Shown piece after piece: positions 44,844 through 53,434 of a stretch of 64,000 bases of DNA. The translations under genes and the position numbers were made by a program. Source of the DNA: Pedobacter ureilyticus (lineage in GTDB: Bacteria > Bacteroidota > Bacteroidia > Sphingobacteriales > Sphingobacteriaceae). The notes under the pieces are model-generated. The model saw only the letters and a program-made list of their open reading frames with translations, was not told where the DNA came from and did no database searches. The stretch covers positions 140,201 through 204,200 of the forward strand of contig NZ_SSHJ01000007.1 of the NCBI RefSeq assembly GCF_005925345.1, given 5' to 3'. The stretch's first letter is position 1. Each line of letters opens with the position of its first letter.

Positions 44844-46712
44844 ATGAAAATTAAGTTTGCTTTTTTGCTTTGGATATGCTGTCTGGTTTCTTTGACTGGA
44901 AAAACCCAAACTTCTCCCAAAGTAGCATTTAGCTTATTTGAAGACACCACTGGCAACCTAAATTTACAGCAGGTAGTGCTCCAATACCACCAAAAAAAAT
45001 TCAAAACCCTTTCCCTCCCATCTTTTAATCCTGGCTATACAGAGTCGGTTTTTTGGCTAGCTATTGATCCACAATTTTTACCCATCCATTCCAGCTGGCT
45101 ATTAACCATAGATAACCCACATATCAATAGAATAACATGGTATCAACTCGATAAAACACAGAAATCAAGATTACTGTACCAAACTGGCGATTTTTATCCC
45201 TTTAAACAGCGTCCATATCCCGAATTTACCAATTTTGCTTTCCCTATTAAGCAAAATAATGGGTTTTACCTATTGAAGATAGATAAAAGGAAAGAAAGCC
45301 TCCAAGTACCTATCAATGTAATAAAATATGATGAACTGGCTCAGAGATATATCAAAGGAAACCTGATCAATGGTCTTCTGTCTGGTACTATCCTCATGAT
45401 GATTTTTTTCAGCTTAACGTTATGGATCAGTACTGGTAAAAAAATATACGTTTTTTACGCTTTGTATATTGGTGCACTTTTATTGTGGATCTGGAGCAAT
45501 AAAGGCCTAGGTTTCGAATATTTTTGGTCTAATAGCAGCTTTTTTCCAAGCAGGGCAAGACCAGTTACTTTGCTGCTATACATCATTTTTAGTATCCAAT
45601 TTATGCAGCTTTTTATTGGGCAAACCAAAAAGAACATCTTGTTTTACCCCAACAAAGTATTACAAGCTATAGGCATCATATTTTTGCTATTTATACTATT
45701 TCCAACTCCGTACGAAACCTCTTTAATAACGGCAAGATACGTACAAAATATACTGATAGTGGTTGCTAGCACACAAATGCTGTTGTTATTGGCTAGCGTT
45801 GTAGAAAAGATATACATAGGTGTTAAAGAAGCTAAATTTTACTTGGCTGCTTTTTTAGTATTGGCATTTTGTGGGGTAGCAGAACAAATGTATATGTACG
45901 GCTCAATAATGTTAAATTACTACGTAGCCCAATTTGCGCTGTTAAGCGGTTTGGTAATAGAAGCCGCTATCCTTATCTATGGTTTGGCACAAAAATTTAA
46001 CGGATATAGAAAAGAACGTGAAATTTTACTATTAGAAAAAAGTGAACAGCAAAAAACACTTACCGACACCATTGTAGACGTACAAGAAAAAGAAAGGAAA
46101 ATATTTGCCGACCGATTGCATGACGAGATTGGCGCTATGCTGTCGGTCGTTGCCCTACATCTTAACAGCTTAAAGCAAAACAACATCGCAATTACCGAAA
46201 AAAGTGAAAACAAACTGACACAAGCAGATCAGATGTTAACGCTGGTAGCAGATACGGTACGTACCATGAGCCATCAAATAAGCCCAGTTGCCATAGAAAA
46301 GATAGGGTTTGTAAAAGCGCTAGAAAGCCTGATAGCTAGCATTAACAAAACTGATAAGATATATGTAGAGTTGGTTTGCATGGGCTTTGAGCAAAGCGAA
46401 AACTATCCCACAAATTACCTAAACAATATCTATCGTATTATACAAGAATTGCTGCAAAACATAATTAAACATGCAGAAGCTACCAATGCAATTATCCAGC
46501 TGATAGAACACGAGGACACGATAGTAGTTATGGCCGAAGATAACGGACTTGGACTAACATCCGAACGACTGAAAAACCCTGAAGGTTCGGAAATGAACAG
46601 TGTATTTTCTAAAGTGAATTACTTGAACGGAACAATTGAGATTGAAACACCTGGCAATGGCACACTAATTAACATTGAGTTGCCTAACCAAAACATGACC
46701 ACGAAGAAATGA
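44844..46712 (+). CDS. 7TMR-DISM sensor histidine kinase
   Basis: Met at 44844 (MKIKFAFLLWICCLVSLTGKTQ) gives a signal peptide; a GTG three codons earlier (44835) is also in frame. About 622 residues: extracytoplasmic DISM beta domain (about 30-165), seven membrane helices (about 180-395), a linker coiled coil, HisKA_3 dimerisation domain with ERKIFADRLHDEIGAMLSVVALHL (phospho-His in RLHDE), and HATPase with IIQELLQNIIKHAEATNA and VVMAEDNGLGL. ATGA-coupled to the response regulator. It senses a periplasmic ligand, possibly a carbohydrate, unknown here. Confidence 0.92.
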   Translation: MKIKFAFLLWICCLVSLTGKTQTSPKVAFSLFEDTTGNLNLQQVVLQYHQKKFKTLSLPSFNPGYTESVFWLAIDPQFLPIHSSWLLTIDNPHINRITWYQLDKTQKSRLLYQTGDFYPFKQRPYPEFTNFAFPIKQNNGFYLLKIDKRKESLQVPINVIKYDELAQRYIKGNLINGLLSGTILMMIFFSLTLWISTGKKIYVFYALYIGALLLWIWSNKGLGFEYFWSNSSFFPSRARPVTLLLYIIFSIQFMQLFIGQTKKNILFYPNKVLQAIGIIFLLFILFPTPYETSLITARYVQNILIVVASTQMLLLLASVVEKIYIGVKEAKFYLAAFLVLAFCGVAEQMYMYGSIMLNYYVAQFALLSGLVIEAAILIYGLAQKFNGYRKEREILLLEKSEQQKTLTDTIVDVQEKERKIFADRLHDEIGAMLSVVALHLNSLKQNNIAITEKSENKLTQADQMLTLVADTVRTMSHQISPVAIEKIGFVKALESLIASINKTDKIYVELVCMGFEQSENYPTNYLNNIYRIIQELLQNIIKHAEATNAIIQLIEHEDTIVVMAEDNGLGLTSERLKNPEGSEMNSVFSKVNYLNGTIEIETPGNGTLINIELPNQNMTTKK

Positions 46713-47353
46713 ACATCATAAAGATTTACATAGCCGATGACCACCAGCTACTAATAGACGGCCTTATCTCTGCTTTAAGCGACTACCCTTACTTAGAAAT
46801 TGTTGGTACTGCTAACAACGGAAAAAAGGTTTTAAATGACATTTATTTGAGTAAACCAGATGTACTTTTACTTGATTTAAACATGCCACAAGCAGACGGC
46901 CTACAGGTAATCGAAAAAGTAAAAGCAACAGCAAATAATGTTAAAATTTTAGTGCTTTCTAACTATAATGCCAACCATATTATTAAAGAAGTGCAGCAAA
47001 AAGGTGCGGATGGATACTTATTAAAAAATGGTTCTATCAATGATTTGGTGACTGCCATACATCAAGTTGCCAACGGAAAATCTGTATTCGAAAACGTAAT
47101 CCCAGCTACTCAAAAAAAAGAAGCAGGTTATTTTATGGATGATTTTATGAAAGAATACCTACTTACCAAACGGGAACATGATATTTTACTGCTTATGGCC
47201 AAAGGAAAATCTAGCAATGAAATTGGCGATACGCTTTTTATAAGTGCCGCAACTGTAAGTACACATCGTAGAAACATCCTCAAAAAATTGGGTTTAAAAA
47301 GAACTTCTGAAATAATGAACCTGGCCGCTTCGAAAGGCTGGCTGAGAGAATAA
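46709..47353 (+). CDS. NarL/LuxR-type response regulator
   Basis: 214 residues. Receiver domain with IYIADDHQLLIDG (acidic pocket), phospho-acceptor Asp in PDVLLLDLNMPQADG (about 55), and KILVLS and LLKNGS. C-terminal LuxR helix-turn-helix LTKREHDILLLMAKGKSSNEIGDTLFISAATVSTHRRNIL (quoted in part: KSSNEIGDTLFISAATV). Overlaps the kinase gene by 4 bp, so the two form a cognate two-component pair. Targets unknown. A weak inverted repeat at 47353-47399 may terminate both this gene and the convergent proline dehydrogenase gene. Confidence 0.94.
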   Translation: MNIIKIYIADDHQLLIDGLISALSDYPYLEIVGTANNGKKVLNDIYLSKPDVLLLDLNMPQADGLQVIEKVKATANNVKILVLSNYNANHIIKEVQQKGADGYLLKNGSINDLVTAIHQVANGKSVFENVIPATQKKEAGYFMDDFMKEYLLTKREHDILLLMAKGKSSNEIGDTLFISAATVSTHRRNILKKLGLKRTSEIMNLAASKGWLRE

Positions 47354-47410
47354 GGATGAAGAACAAAGATGAAAGACTATTCCTTGTTCCTTCTTCCTTT
47401 ATCAAAAAAA

Positions 47411-48595
47411 CTAAATCCCTCTCCTAGCCTTTTCTTTAGCAATTAAAGATAATTCGCGACCAGTTTGTCCAGCTACCGAAGTATTCTCTTGCGCTCTTCT
47501 AAATAGATAGGGCATTACGGCTTTAATTGGACCATAAGGCACATACTTGGCTACATTATAACCTGCGTTAGATAAATTAAAACTTAAATTATCGCTCATT
47601 CCTAACAATTGAGCAAAATAAACATGAGGATGATTGTGTTCTACTCCTTTATTATCAATTAATTCGGTTAACAACCTACTACTCTCTTCATTGTGTGTAC
47701 CACAAACAAAACCAATCCTATCGATACGGTCTACGCAGAAACGCAATGCAAGATTATAATCTTTGTCTGTTGCCATTTTATCTGGCTGTATGGGTGATGG
47801 ATACCCCTGCTCTTCGGCACGTTTGCGTTCCTTCTCCATGTAAGCGCCACGAACTAACTTAGCTCCTAAAATAAAATCTGCTTCTTTGGCAATTAAGTAA
47901 TCCGCTTCTAAGCCAGCTAATTTATCGTGACGGTAAATTTGGTAAGTATTAAATACAATGAGCTGCTCTTTATTAAATTTCATCATCATTTCAATAGCTA
48001 ACAAATCAATCGTATCTTGGATCCAAGTTTCCTCAGCATCAATCATTACCGGTACTTTTCTTTCAAATGCAGCACGGCAGATTTTTTCACAACGCTGTTT
48101 TACTCGCTCAAATTCGGCCTTTTCTGTTTCAGTTAGTTCTTGCTTAGCATCTAGCTTTTCCAACAAGGCAAATCGGCCAATACCCGTTACTTTAAAAACC
48201 GTAATCGGAATTCTAGGGTCGCCATCTGCACGTTCAACAGTTCTAATAATTTCTTCGCAAGTAAAATCAAAAACAGGCTCCTCATCCTCGCCTTCTACAG
48301 AATAATCTAAAATTGTGCCTACTTTCCCTTGGTGCAGTTGCGCTATAGTGTGCTCACATTCTGCAATAGTTTCGCCACCACAAAACTGTTTAAAGATAGT
48401 CGCTCTAATGGCTCCCTTAATTGGCAAACCAATGTTTAGCATAAAATTGGTAATTGGCGGGCCAACTTTGGTTAAAAAATTGCTTCCTATCATTTTAAAA
48501 AGCCAGTAAGCTTGTTTTAACTCGGCATTAGATTTATGCCTAAAGGCCACCTCAGTATTGTTGAAGTCTATTTTTTGCTTGGGAAAAGCATCCAT
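47411..48595 (-). CDS. putA: proline dehydrogenase
   Basis: 394 residues, single-domain (no P5C dehydrogenase part). PRODH barrel motifs: TILDYSVEGEDEEP, PVMIDAEETWIQ, GAKLVRGAYMEKERKRA, CGTHNEESSRLL and PYLFRRAQENTSV, the last binding proline and FAD. Oxidises L-proline to P5C with electrons passing to quinone. The next step enzyme is not in the window. putA here denotes the enzyme activity; monofunctional forms are also named prodh/fadM. Confidence 0.93.
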   Translation of the reverse strand: MDAFPKQKIDFNNTEVAFRHKSNAELKQAYWLFKMIGSNFLTKVGPPITNFMLNIGLPIKGAIRATIFKQFCGGETIAECEHTIAQLHQGKVGTILDYSVEGEDEEPVFDFTCEEIIRTVERADGDPRIPITVFKVTGIGRFALLEKLDAKQELTETEKAEFERVKQRCEKICRAAFERKVPVMIDAEETWIQDTIDLLAIEMMMKFNKEQLIVFNTYQIYRHDKLAGLEADYLIAKEADFILGAKLVRGAYMEKERKRAEEQGYPSPIQPDKMATDKDYNLALRFCVDRIDRIGFVCGTHNEESSRLLTELIDNKGVEHNHPHVYFAQLLGMSDNLSFNLSNAGYNVAKYVPYGPIKAVMPYLFRRAQENTSVAGQTGRELSLIAKEKARRGI

Positions 48596-48690
48596 TTTTA
48601 TAAATAATTTTAGTCAGAACGCTGCAAAAATATAAATAACTAGACATCTTAACACGAAAGACTTTTAAATAATCGTAAATTTGTTTCGTC

Positions 48691-48897
48691 ATGATACAAT
48701 TTAAACTAGAAGGGGAATTTATCCCATTAATCGCCTTGTTAAAAGCTACCTCGTTGGTTCAAAGCGGTGGCGAAGCACAAACCATTGTAGAAGAAGGGCT
48801 TGTTAAAGTGAACGGCGTTACCGAAGACCGTAAGCGATTAAAAGTACGTATTGGCGACAAAGTGGAATTTTTGAGCAAAACGATAGAAGTAATTTAA
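48691..48897 (+). CDS. small RNA-binding S4-domain protein
   Basis: 68 residues, made up of one S4 domain: FIPLIALLKATSLVQSGGEAQTIVEEGLVKVNGVTEDRKRLKVRIGD (landmarks SGGEAQTIVEEGLVKVNG and KVRIGDKVEF). The YaaA/YbcJ-type family binds RNA, ribosome-associated in some bacteria. Its stop overlaps the aroB start by one base (TAATG at 48895-48899), so it is cotranscribed with the shikimate gene, which is an order often met in Bacteroidota. Confidence 0.9.
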   Translation: MIQFKLEGEFIPLIALLKATSLVQSGGEAQTIVEEGLVKVNGVTEDRKRLKVRIGDKVEFLSKTIEVI

Positions 48898-49955
48898 TGG
48901 AACCGTTAAAAAATAATGATCATTTTATCCATTTCGAAAGTGGATTAGCTCCATTAAACGATATTTTAGCCGAGAAAAAATACAGCAAAGTATTTGTATT
49001 TGCCGACTCTAATACCGCAGAAATTTGTTTGCCCGTTTTTAGGGAGTTTTTACCTGAACTCGAAAACTTCGATATTATTGAAACCGACCCAGGAGAAGAA
49101 AACAAGAACATTGATTTTTGTATTGGCATTTGGAAAACTTTGTTGGATTTTGAAGCCGACCGTAAATGTTTAATGATTAATTTAGGTGGTGGCGTAATTA
49201 CCGACATGGGTGGTTTTATCGCATCTACTTACAAGCGAGGAATTGATTTTATTAATATTCCTACTACGCTACTTTCTCAAGTTGATGCTTCTGTAGGTGG
49301 TAAAACTGGCATCGACATCGATAATGTGAAAAATATGGTAGGCACATTTAGCTTACCACAAGCGGTATTTATCGAAAATGCTTTCTTGCAAACTTTGCCT
49401 CAACGCGAATTATTGTCAGGCTTTGCCGAAATGATAAAACATGGCTTAATTGCAGATGCTACTTACTACCAACAACTTAAAGACAGCGATTATACCAACA
49501 TCAGCGCAGCAGCTATTTATCACTCTGTGAAAATTAAAAACGAAGTGGTATTGGCAGATCCGTTAGAAAAAGGACTACGAAAGATTTTGAACTTTGGACA
49601 TACCATTGGACATGCTGTAGAAGGTTATGCTTTAGTAAATGATAAAAAACCGCTTACTCATGGCGAAGCGATCGCTATCGGGATGATTTGTGAAGCACAT
49701 TTATCAGCTAAATATTGTAACTTATCGCAAGACGAGTTAACAGAAGTAGCGAGTTATATATTATCTCTATATCCAAAATACCACATTAAACCAAAAAGTT
49801 TTGAAGACTTAATGGTATTAATGCAAAGCGATAAAAAAAACGAGGATGGTTTCATCATGTTCTCTTTATTAGACCAAATTGGTAAATGCGTTTTTAATTG
49901 CAAGGTAACTAAAGAAGATATTTTTAACAGTTTAATGTATTACAATAGTTTGTAA
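48897..49955 (+). CDS. aroB: 3-dehydroquinate synthase
   Basis: 352 residues. NAD and zinc sites: LINLGGGVITDMGGFIASTYKRG (landmark GGGVITDMGGF), FINIPTTLLSQVDASVGGKTG, AEMIKHGLI and LNFGHTIGHAVEGY with zinc-ligand histidines, then LTHGEAIAIGM. Converts DAHP into 3-dehydroquinate, second step of the shikimate pathway, in the cytoplasm. First of five aromatic pathway genes in this part of the window (with pheA, DAHPS-CM, aroA, aroC). Confidence 0.97.
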   Translation: MEPLKNNDHFIHFESGLAPLNDILAEKKYSKVFVFADSNTAEICLPVFREFLPELENFDIIETDPGEENKNIDFCIGIWKTLLDFEADRKCLMINLGGGVITDMGGFIASTYKRGIDFINIPTTLLSQVDASVGGKTGIDIDNVKNMVGTFSLPQAVFIENAFLQTLPQRELLSGFAEMIKHGLIADATYYQQLKDSDYTNISAAAIYHSVKIKNEVVLADPLEKGLRKILNFGHTIGHAVEGYALVNDKKPLTHGEAIAIGMICEAHLSAKYCNLSQDELTEVASYILSLYPKYHIKPKSFEDLMVLMQSDKKNEDGFIMFSLLDQIGKCVFNCKVTKEDIFNSLMYYNSL

Positions 49956-49958
49956 CAA

Positions 49959-50909
49959 ATGACGTTTACCGGAAGTGATATTTCTGTAGGCACACTTTTT
50001 AGTTTTGTGATTGTGCTTGCCATAGTTGAAATGTATTTTAGCTATGCGCACAACAAGCAACTTTACACTAAAAAAGATACTTGGAACAATATTTATTTAA
50101 TGACCTGTGCCGTGCTGGTAAACTTAACCATGAAGTTTGCCACATTTTATCTCCTAGATTATTGCTATCAATTTAGATTTTTTGAGATACATAACACATG
50201 GTTATACTGGATTTTATTGGTGCTTGCTCAAGATCTACTTTATTGGTTTTTACATACTACTGGGCATTACGTTCGTTTTTTTTGGGCAATGCACGTTACC
50301 CACCATTCGTCAGAACATTTTAACTTAACTACCGGGTTTCGCTCCACAGTTTTTGAACCACTGTATCGGGTGTTTTTCTATTTACCCTTAGCTTTCATGG
50401 GCTTTCACGCCATGGATATCTTATTTGCTTATCTAATCACGCAAATCTACGGCAATTTGGTACATACTAGAACAGTTGGAAAGCTGCACCCGATCTTCGA
50501 ATATATCTTTGTTACACCTTCTCACCACAGGGTTCATCATGCATGTAACATACGCTATTTAGACAAAAACATGGGCATGGTACTTATTATCTGGGATAGG
50601 ATATTTGGCACCTTTCAAGAAGAACTACCCGAAGACGAAATAAAATACGGGCTTACTACACAAGTTGAAGATACTGGTGCTTTTAACCTCATTTTTCACG
50701 AATTTATTGCGCTAAAAAAAGATATCCAGAAGACAAACAATTTTTGGAATAAAATAAAATATATCGTTAATCCTCCTGGATGGAGCCATGATGGTAGTAC
50801 GCAAATTGCCAAAACAATGAGAAAAGAACTAATGGAAACAGAAAAGAAAAACCATGCTATTGGAAATAGTGTGAAAGTTTTTTCTAGTTCTTATCAATCC
50901 AAAATCTAA
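49959..50909 (+). CDS. sterol desaturase / fatty acid hydroxylase family protein
   Basis: 316 residues, four or more membrane segments in the N-terminal half, and the family's histidine boxes: HTTGH (about 106), HVTHHSSEHFN (about 113-123) and the later HRVHHACN (about 189), binding a di-iron centre. Enzyme of oxidative lipid modification; substrate unknown (hopanoid, carotenoid or fatty acid are options). It starts 3 bp after aroB, so it shares transcription with it although its chemistry is unrelated. Confidence 0.88.
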   Translation: MTFTGSDISVGTLFSFVIVLAIVEMYFSYAHNKQLYTKKDTWNNIYLMTCAVLVNLTMKFATFYLLDYCYQFRFFEIHNTWLYWILLVLAQDLLYWFLHTTGHYVRFFWAMHVTHHSSEHFNLTTGFRSTVFEPLYRVFFYLPLAFMGFHAMDILFAYLITQIYGNLVHTRTVGKLHPIFEYIFVTPSHHRVHHACNIRYLDKNMGMVLIIWDRIFGTFQEELPEDEIKYGLTTQVEDTGAFNLIFHEFIALKKDIQKTNNFWNKIKYIVNPPGWSHDGSTQIAKTMRKELMETEKKNHAIGNSVKVFSSSYQSKI

Positions 50910-50981
50910 AATTACCAAAATTCTATACCGTTTCGTTATTTGGTTCAAAAATGGCAAAATAAAATTATTTTCATTTAACTA

Positions 50982-51012
50982 TTGACAAATTAAATTTGTT
51001 GGTGTACATTTG
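50982..51012 (+). promoter_or_regulatory. promoter of the pheA leader
   Basis: TTG at 50982-50984, a 20-bp spacer, and TACATTTG at 51005-51012, matching the Bacteroidota TTG/TAnnTTTG consensus. Transcription should start near 51019, about 11 nt before the leader peptide ATG, a notably short leader. Confidence 0.75.
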
Positions 51013-51029
51013 ACACCAGAAGACAAAAA

Positions 51030-51092
51030 ATGAATTTTAACACTACATATTGGTTTGGTTACTTTTACTACTTTAGTAAGAGCCAGGACTAA
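51030..51092 (+). CDS. pheL: aromatic-rich leader peptide of pheA
   Basis: 20 codons: MNFNTTYWFGYFYYFSKSQD, then TAA at 51090-51092. Nine of twenty residues are aromatic (4 Phe, 4 Tyr, 1 Trp), concentrated in YWFGYFYYF. Such a peptide is the classical sensor of Phe/Tyr-tRNA charging in transcription attenuation. It ends inside the segment that can pair with the terminator, as expected for a ribosome-position switch. The gene symbol is by analogy with the enterobacterial pheA leader. Confidence 0.85.
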   Translation: MNFNTTYWFGYFYYFSKSQD

Positions 51093-51164
51093 TATGCTTA
51101 AAGTATAACAAGATATTTTAAAACATACGAAAAGGTCCTGGCTAAAAGTCAGGACCTTTTTTTG
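51081..51164 (+). promoter_or_regulatory. pheA attenuator: antiterminator and terminator
   Basis: AGCCAGGAC (51081-51089), inside the leader peptide's last codons, is perfectly complementary to GTCCTGGCT (51135-51143). The latter also forms the 5' side of the terminator AAAAGGTCCTG (51130-51140) / CAGGACCTTTT (51150-51160) with T-run to 51163. If the ribosome stalls at the Phe/Tyr codons, 51081-51089 is free, captures 51135-51143 and prevents termination. If it reaches the stop codon, it covers that segment and the terminator forms. Confidence 0.87.
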
Positions 51165-51176
51165 TTTAGCACAATT

Positions 51177-52010
51177 ATGAAGACAAAAACAAGGGTAGCG
51201 ATACAAGGCATTAAAGCATCATTTCACGAAGAAGCAGCTTTCAAATTTTTCGGCAGAGATATCGACACGATTGAATGCAACTCTTTTAAACAGACCTGTG
51301 ATGTTTTAGATGACGACAAAGCGGATTATGTAGTAATGGCAATTGAAAACTCTATTGCAGGTAGTCTATTGCCAAATTACACCCTAATTCGCGAATTTAA
51401 CTTCGCTGTTGTAGGTGAAGTATACCTGCCAATTCAGCTACACCTACTGGCTTTACCTGGAGTTAAATTTGAAGACATTAAAATCGCCACCTCTCACCCT
51501 ATTGCTATCAGACAGTGTGTAGATTTTTTTGAAGAGTTTCCTCAAATTCAAGTAATAGAAGGCAATGATACCGCTGCCTGTGCCAAAAAAATTAAAGATG
51601 GGCAACTGAAAGATACTGTGGCTATTGCCAATGCTTTGGCCGCCGAAACTTATGGCTTAAACATCATAGAAAGAAGAATAGAATCTAATAAGAAGAATTT
51701 CACCCGTTTCTTAATCCTACAAAAAAGGAAAATGGTTACCGAAAAAGGAATAAATAAAGCATCTATCTGCTTTCAGGTGGGACACCATGTTGGCGCATTA
51801 AGTCAAGTATTACAAATTTTTGCCGAGCTGAACGTTAACTTAACAAAAATCCAATCTATGCCTGTTTTGGGGCGCCGAAACGAATACTATTTCTATGTAG
51901 ATATTGAATGGAAGAACATGGAAAATTACGATACCGCGATTAGAAGAGCACTTAAATATACCGTAAACTTCAATATCATGGGCGAGTATATTAAGAACGA
52001 CAAAGTATAG
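51177..52010 (+). CDS. pheA: prephenate dehydratase
   Basis: Met at 51177 (MKTKTRVAIQG) is the likely start. About 277 residues. Catalytic domain with GIKASFHEEAAFKFF, ADYVVMAIENSIAGSLLPNY and the NFTRFLIL motif (Thr-Arg-Phe essential in the family), followed by an ACT domain (GALSQVLQIFAELNVNLTKIQSMPV in part) that usually binds phenylalanine for feedback inhibition. No fused chorismate mutase; that activity is on the next gene. Preceded by the leader peptide/attenuator. Confidence 0.95.
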   Translation: MKTKTRVAIQGIKASFHEEAAFKFFGRDIDTIECNSFKQTCDVLDDDKADYVVMAIENSIAGSLLPNYTLIREFNFAVVGEVYLPIQLHLLALPGVKFEDIKIATSHPIAIRQCVDFFEEFPQIQVIEGNDTAACAKKIKDGQLKDTVAIANALAAETYGLNIIERRIESNKKNFTRFLILQKRKMVTEKGINKASICFQVGHHVGALSQVLQIFAELNVNLTKIQSMPVLGRRNEYYFYVDIEWKNMENYDTAIRRALKYTVNFNIMGEYIKNDKV

Positions 52011-52114
52011 ACTAACTGTGGATTTGGTTAACTACTATCAAAACGATTAACCGATTTCAACAATTAACCGATTAAACAAATAAGTAATAACAACAATACA
52101 AATTATCCTAAAAA

Positions 52115-53257
52115 ATGAAATTAAATTTAAACATTGAGCCTTTAGAAAACTGGTTAACGGTAAGCAACCAACCTCTATTAATCTCTGGGCCTTGTAGCGC
52201 CGAAACAGAAGACCAATTACTAACTACGGCACATTTATTAGCAGCAACTGGCAAAGTAAGCGTTTTAAGAGCTGGTATTTGGAAACCGCGTACTCGCCCG
52301 GGAGAATTTGAAGGTATTGGCAGCATTGGTTTAGAGTGGTTAAAACGTGCAAAAGCAGAAACTGGTTTACCTACAGCGGTTGAGGTAGCTAATGCAAAAC
52401 ACGTTGAAGAAGCTTTAGCAGCTGGCGTAGATATCCTTTGGATTGGCGCTCGCTCTACTGTAAACCCTTTCACGGTACAAGAAATTGCAGATGCTTTAAA
52501 AGGACATGATATTCCTGTATTAATCAAAAACCCGGTAAACCCTGATTTACAGTTGTGGATTGGCGCTATTGAGCGTATCAACAAAGCTGGTATTACTAAA
52601 ATTGGTGCTATTCACCGCGGCTTCTCTTCGTTCGAAAAATCTTCTTTCCGTAATGAACCAATGTGGGAATTGGCTATCCAATTGAAAACACTTTGTCCTG
52701 GTTTACCAATCATTAACGATCCAAGTCACATTTGTGGTAACCGTGAGTTGATTCCTTACATCTCTCAAAAAGCGTTAGATTTAGATATGCAAGGCTTGAT
52801 GATCGAATCACATTTAGATCCATCGGTAGCCTGGACAGACGCCAAACAACAATTAACTCCTGCTGCTGTGAGCGAGCTAATGGATCGTTTAACGGTGCGT
52901 GAGCCAGAGTCAGCAAACGAAGCTTTTGTAGACAAATTAGCTGAATTACGTAAGCAAATTGATAAAATCGATGATTTGTTATTGCAAAAATTAGGCGAGC
53001 GTATGTCTATCGTAGAGAAAATTGGCGAGTTTAAACGCGATAACCAGGTAACCGTATTACAAGTTAATCGTTGGGACGAAATCCTTAAAAAAGGAACTGC
53101 TTTCGCTAAAGCTTTGAAATTAGATGAGCACTTTACTGAAAAATTCTTAGAATTGGTACACGGCGAATCTATCCGTAAACAAACCGAAATTTTAAATGCT
53201 GGCAAAGTTACCCAAGAAGGAATTGCAGCTGAACAACATACAGAAGTGAAAGCTTAA
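52115..53257 (+). CDS. aroF: bifunctional DAHP synthase / chorismate mutase (type II)
   Basis: 380 residues. N-terminal DAHP synthase (about 1-265): LISGPCSAETEDQLLTTAHLL, LRAGIWKPRTRPG, GADILWIGARSTVNPF, GAIHRGFSSFEKS and DPSHICGNRE. C-terminal chorismate mutase type II (about 275-365): LRKQIDKIDDLLLQKLGERMSIVEKIGEFKR (landmarks DKIDDLLLQKLGERM). Catalyses the first shikimate step and the branch towards Phe/Tyr; the fused mutase likely provides feedback control. It is 105 bp after pheA and probably shares its attenuator-controlled transcript. Confidence 0.96.
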   Translation: MKLNLNIEPLENWLTVSNQPLLISGPCSAETEDQLLTTAHLLAATGKVSVLRAGIWKPRTRPGEFEGIGSIGLEWLKRAKAETGLPTAVEVANAKHVEEALAAGVDILWIGARSTVNPFTVQEIADALKGHDIPVLIKNPVNPDLQLWIGAIERINKAGITKIGAIHRGFSSFEKSSFRNEPMWELAIQLKTLCPGLPIINDPSHICGNRELIPYISQKALDLDMQGLMIESHLDPSVAWTDAKQQLTPAAVSELMDRLTVREPESANEAFVDKLAELRKQIDKIDDLLLQKLGERMSIVEKIGEFKRDNQVTVLQVNRWDEILKKGTAFAKALKLDEHFTEKFLELVHGESIRKQTEILNAGKVTQEGIAAEQHTEVKA

Positions 53258-53294
53258 TTCAAGCTTATATTTTTAGGATATTAATTTTGGCCAA

Positions 53295-53386
53295 CCGTCA
53301 TTTCGAACGGAACAAAGTGCAGTGAGAAATCTCTAACCGAAGCACTTTTCCTGGAGATTTCTCCTCGTTCCTCGTCGAAATGACGG
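53295..53386. repeat. palindromic intergenic repeat (REP-like, 92 bp)
   Basis: CCGTCATTTCGA (53295-53306) is the inverted complement of TCGAAATGACGG (53375-53386), with an inner pair around AGAAATCTC/GAGATTTCT. It lies between the DAHP synthase and aroA genes. This sort of element is common in intergenic regions of Pedobacter-like genomes; I know it by appearance. It may stabilise the upstream mRNA or terminate it. Confidence 0.75.
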
Positions 53387-53434
53387 CAAACCAAAACAAC
53401 TTTAATCCTATATCGACCTAATACCAACCAAAAC

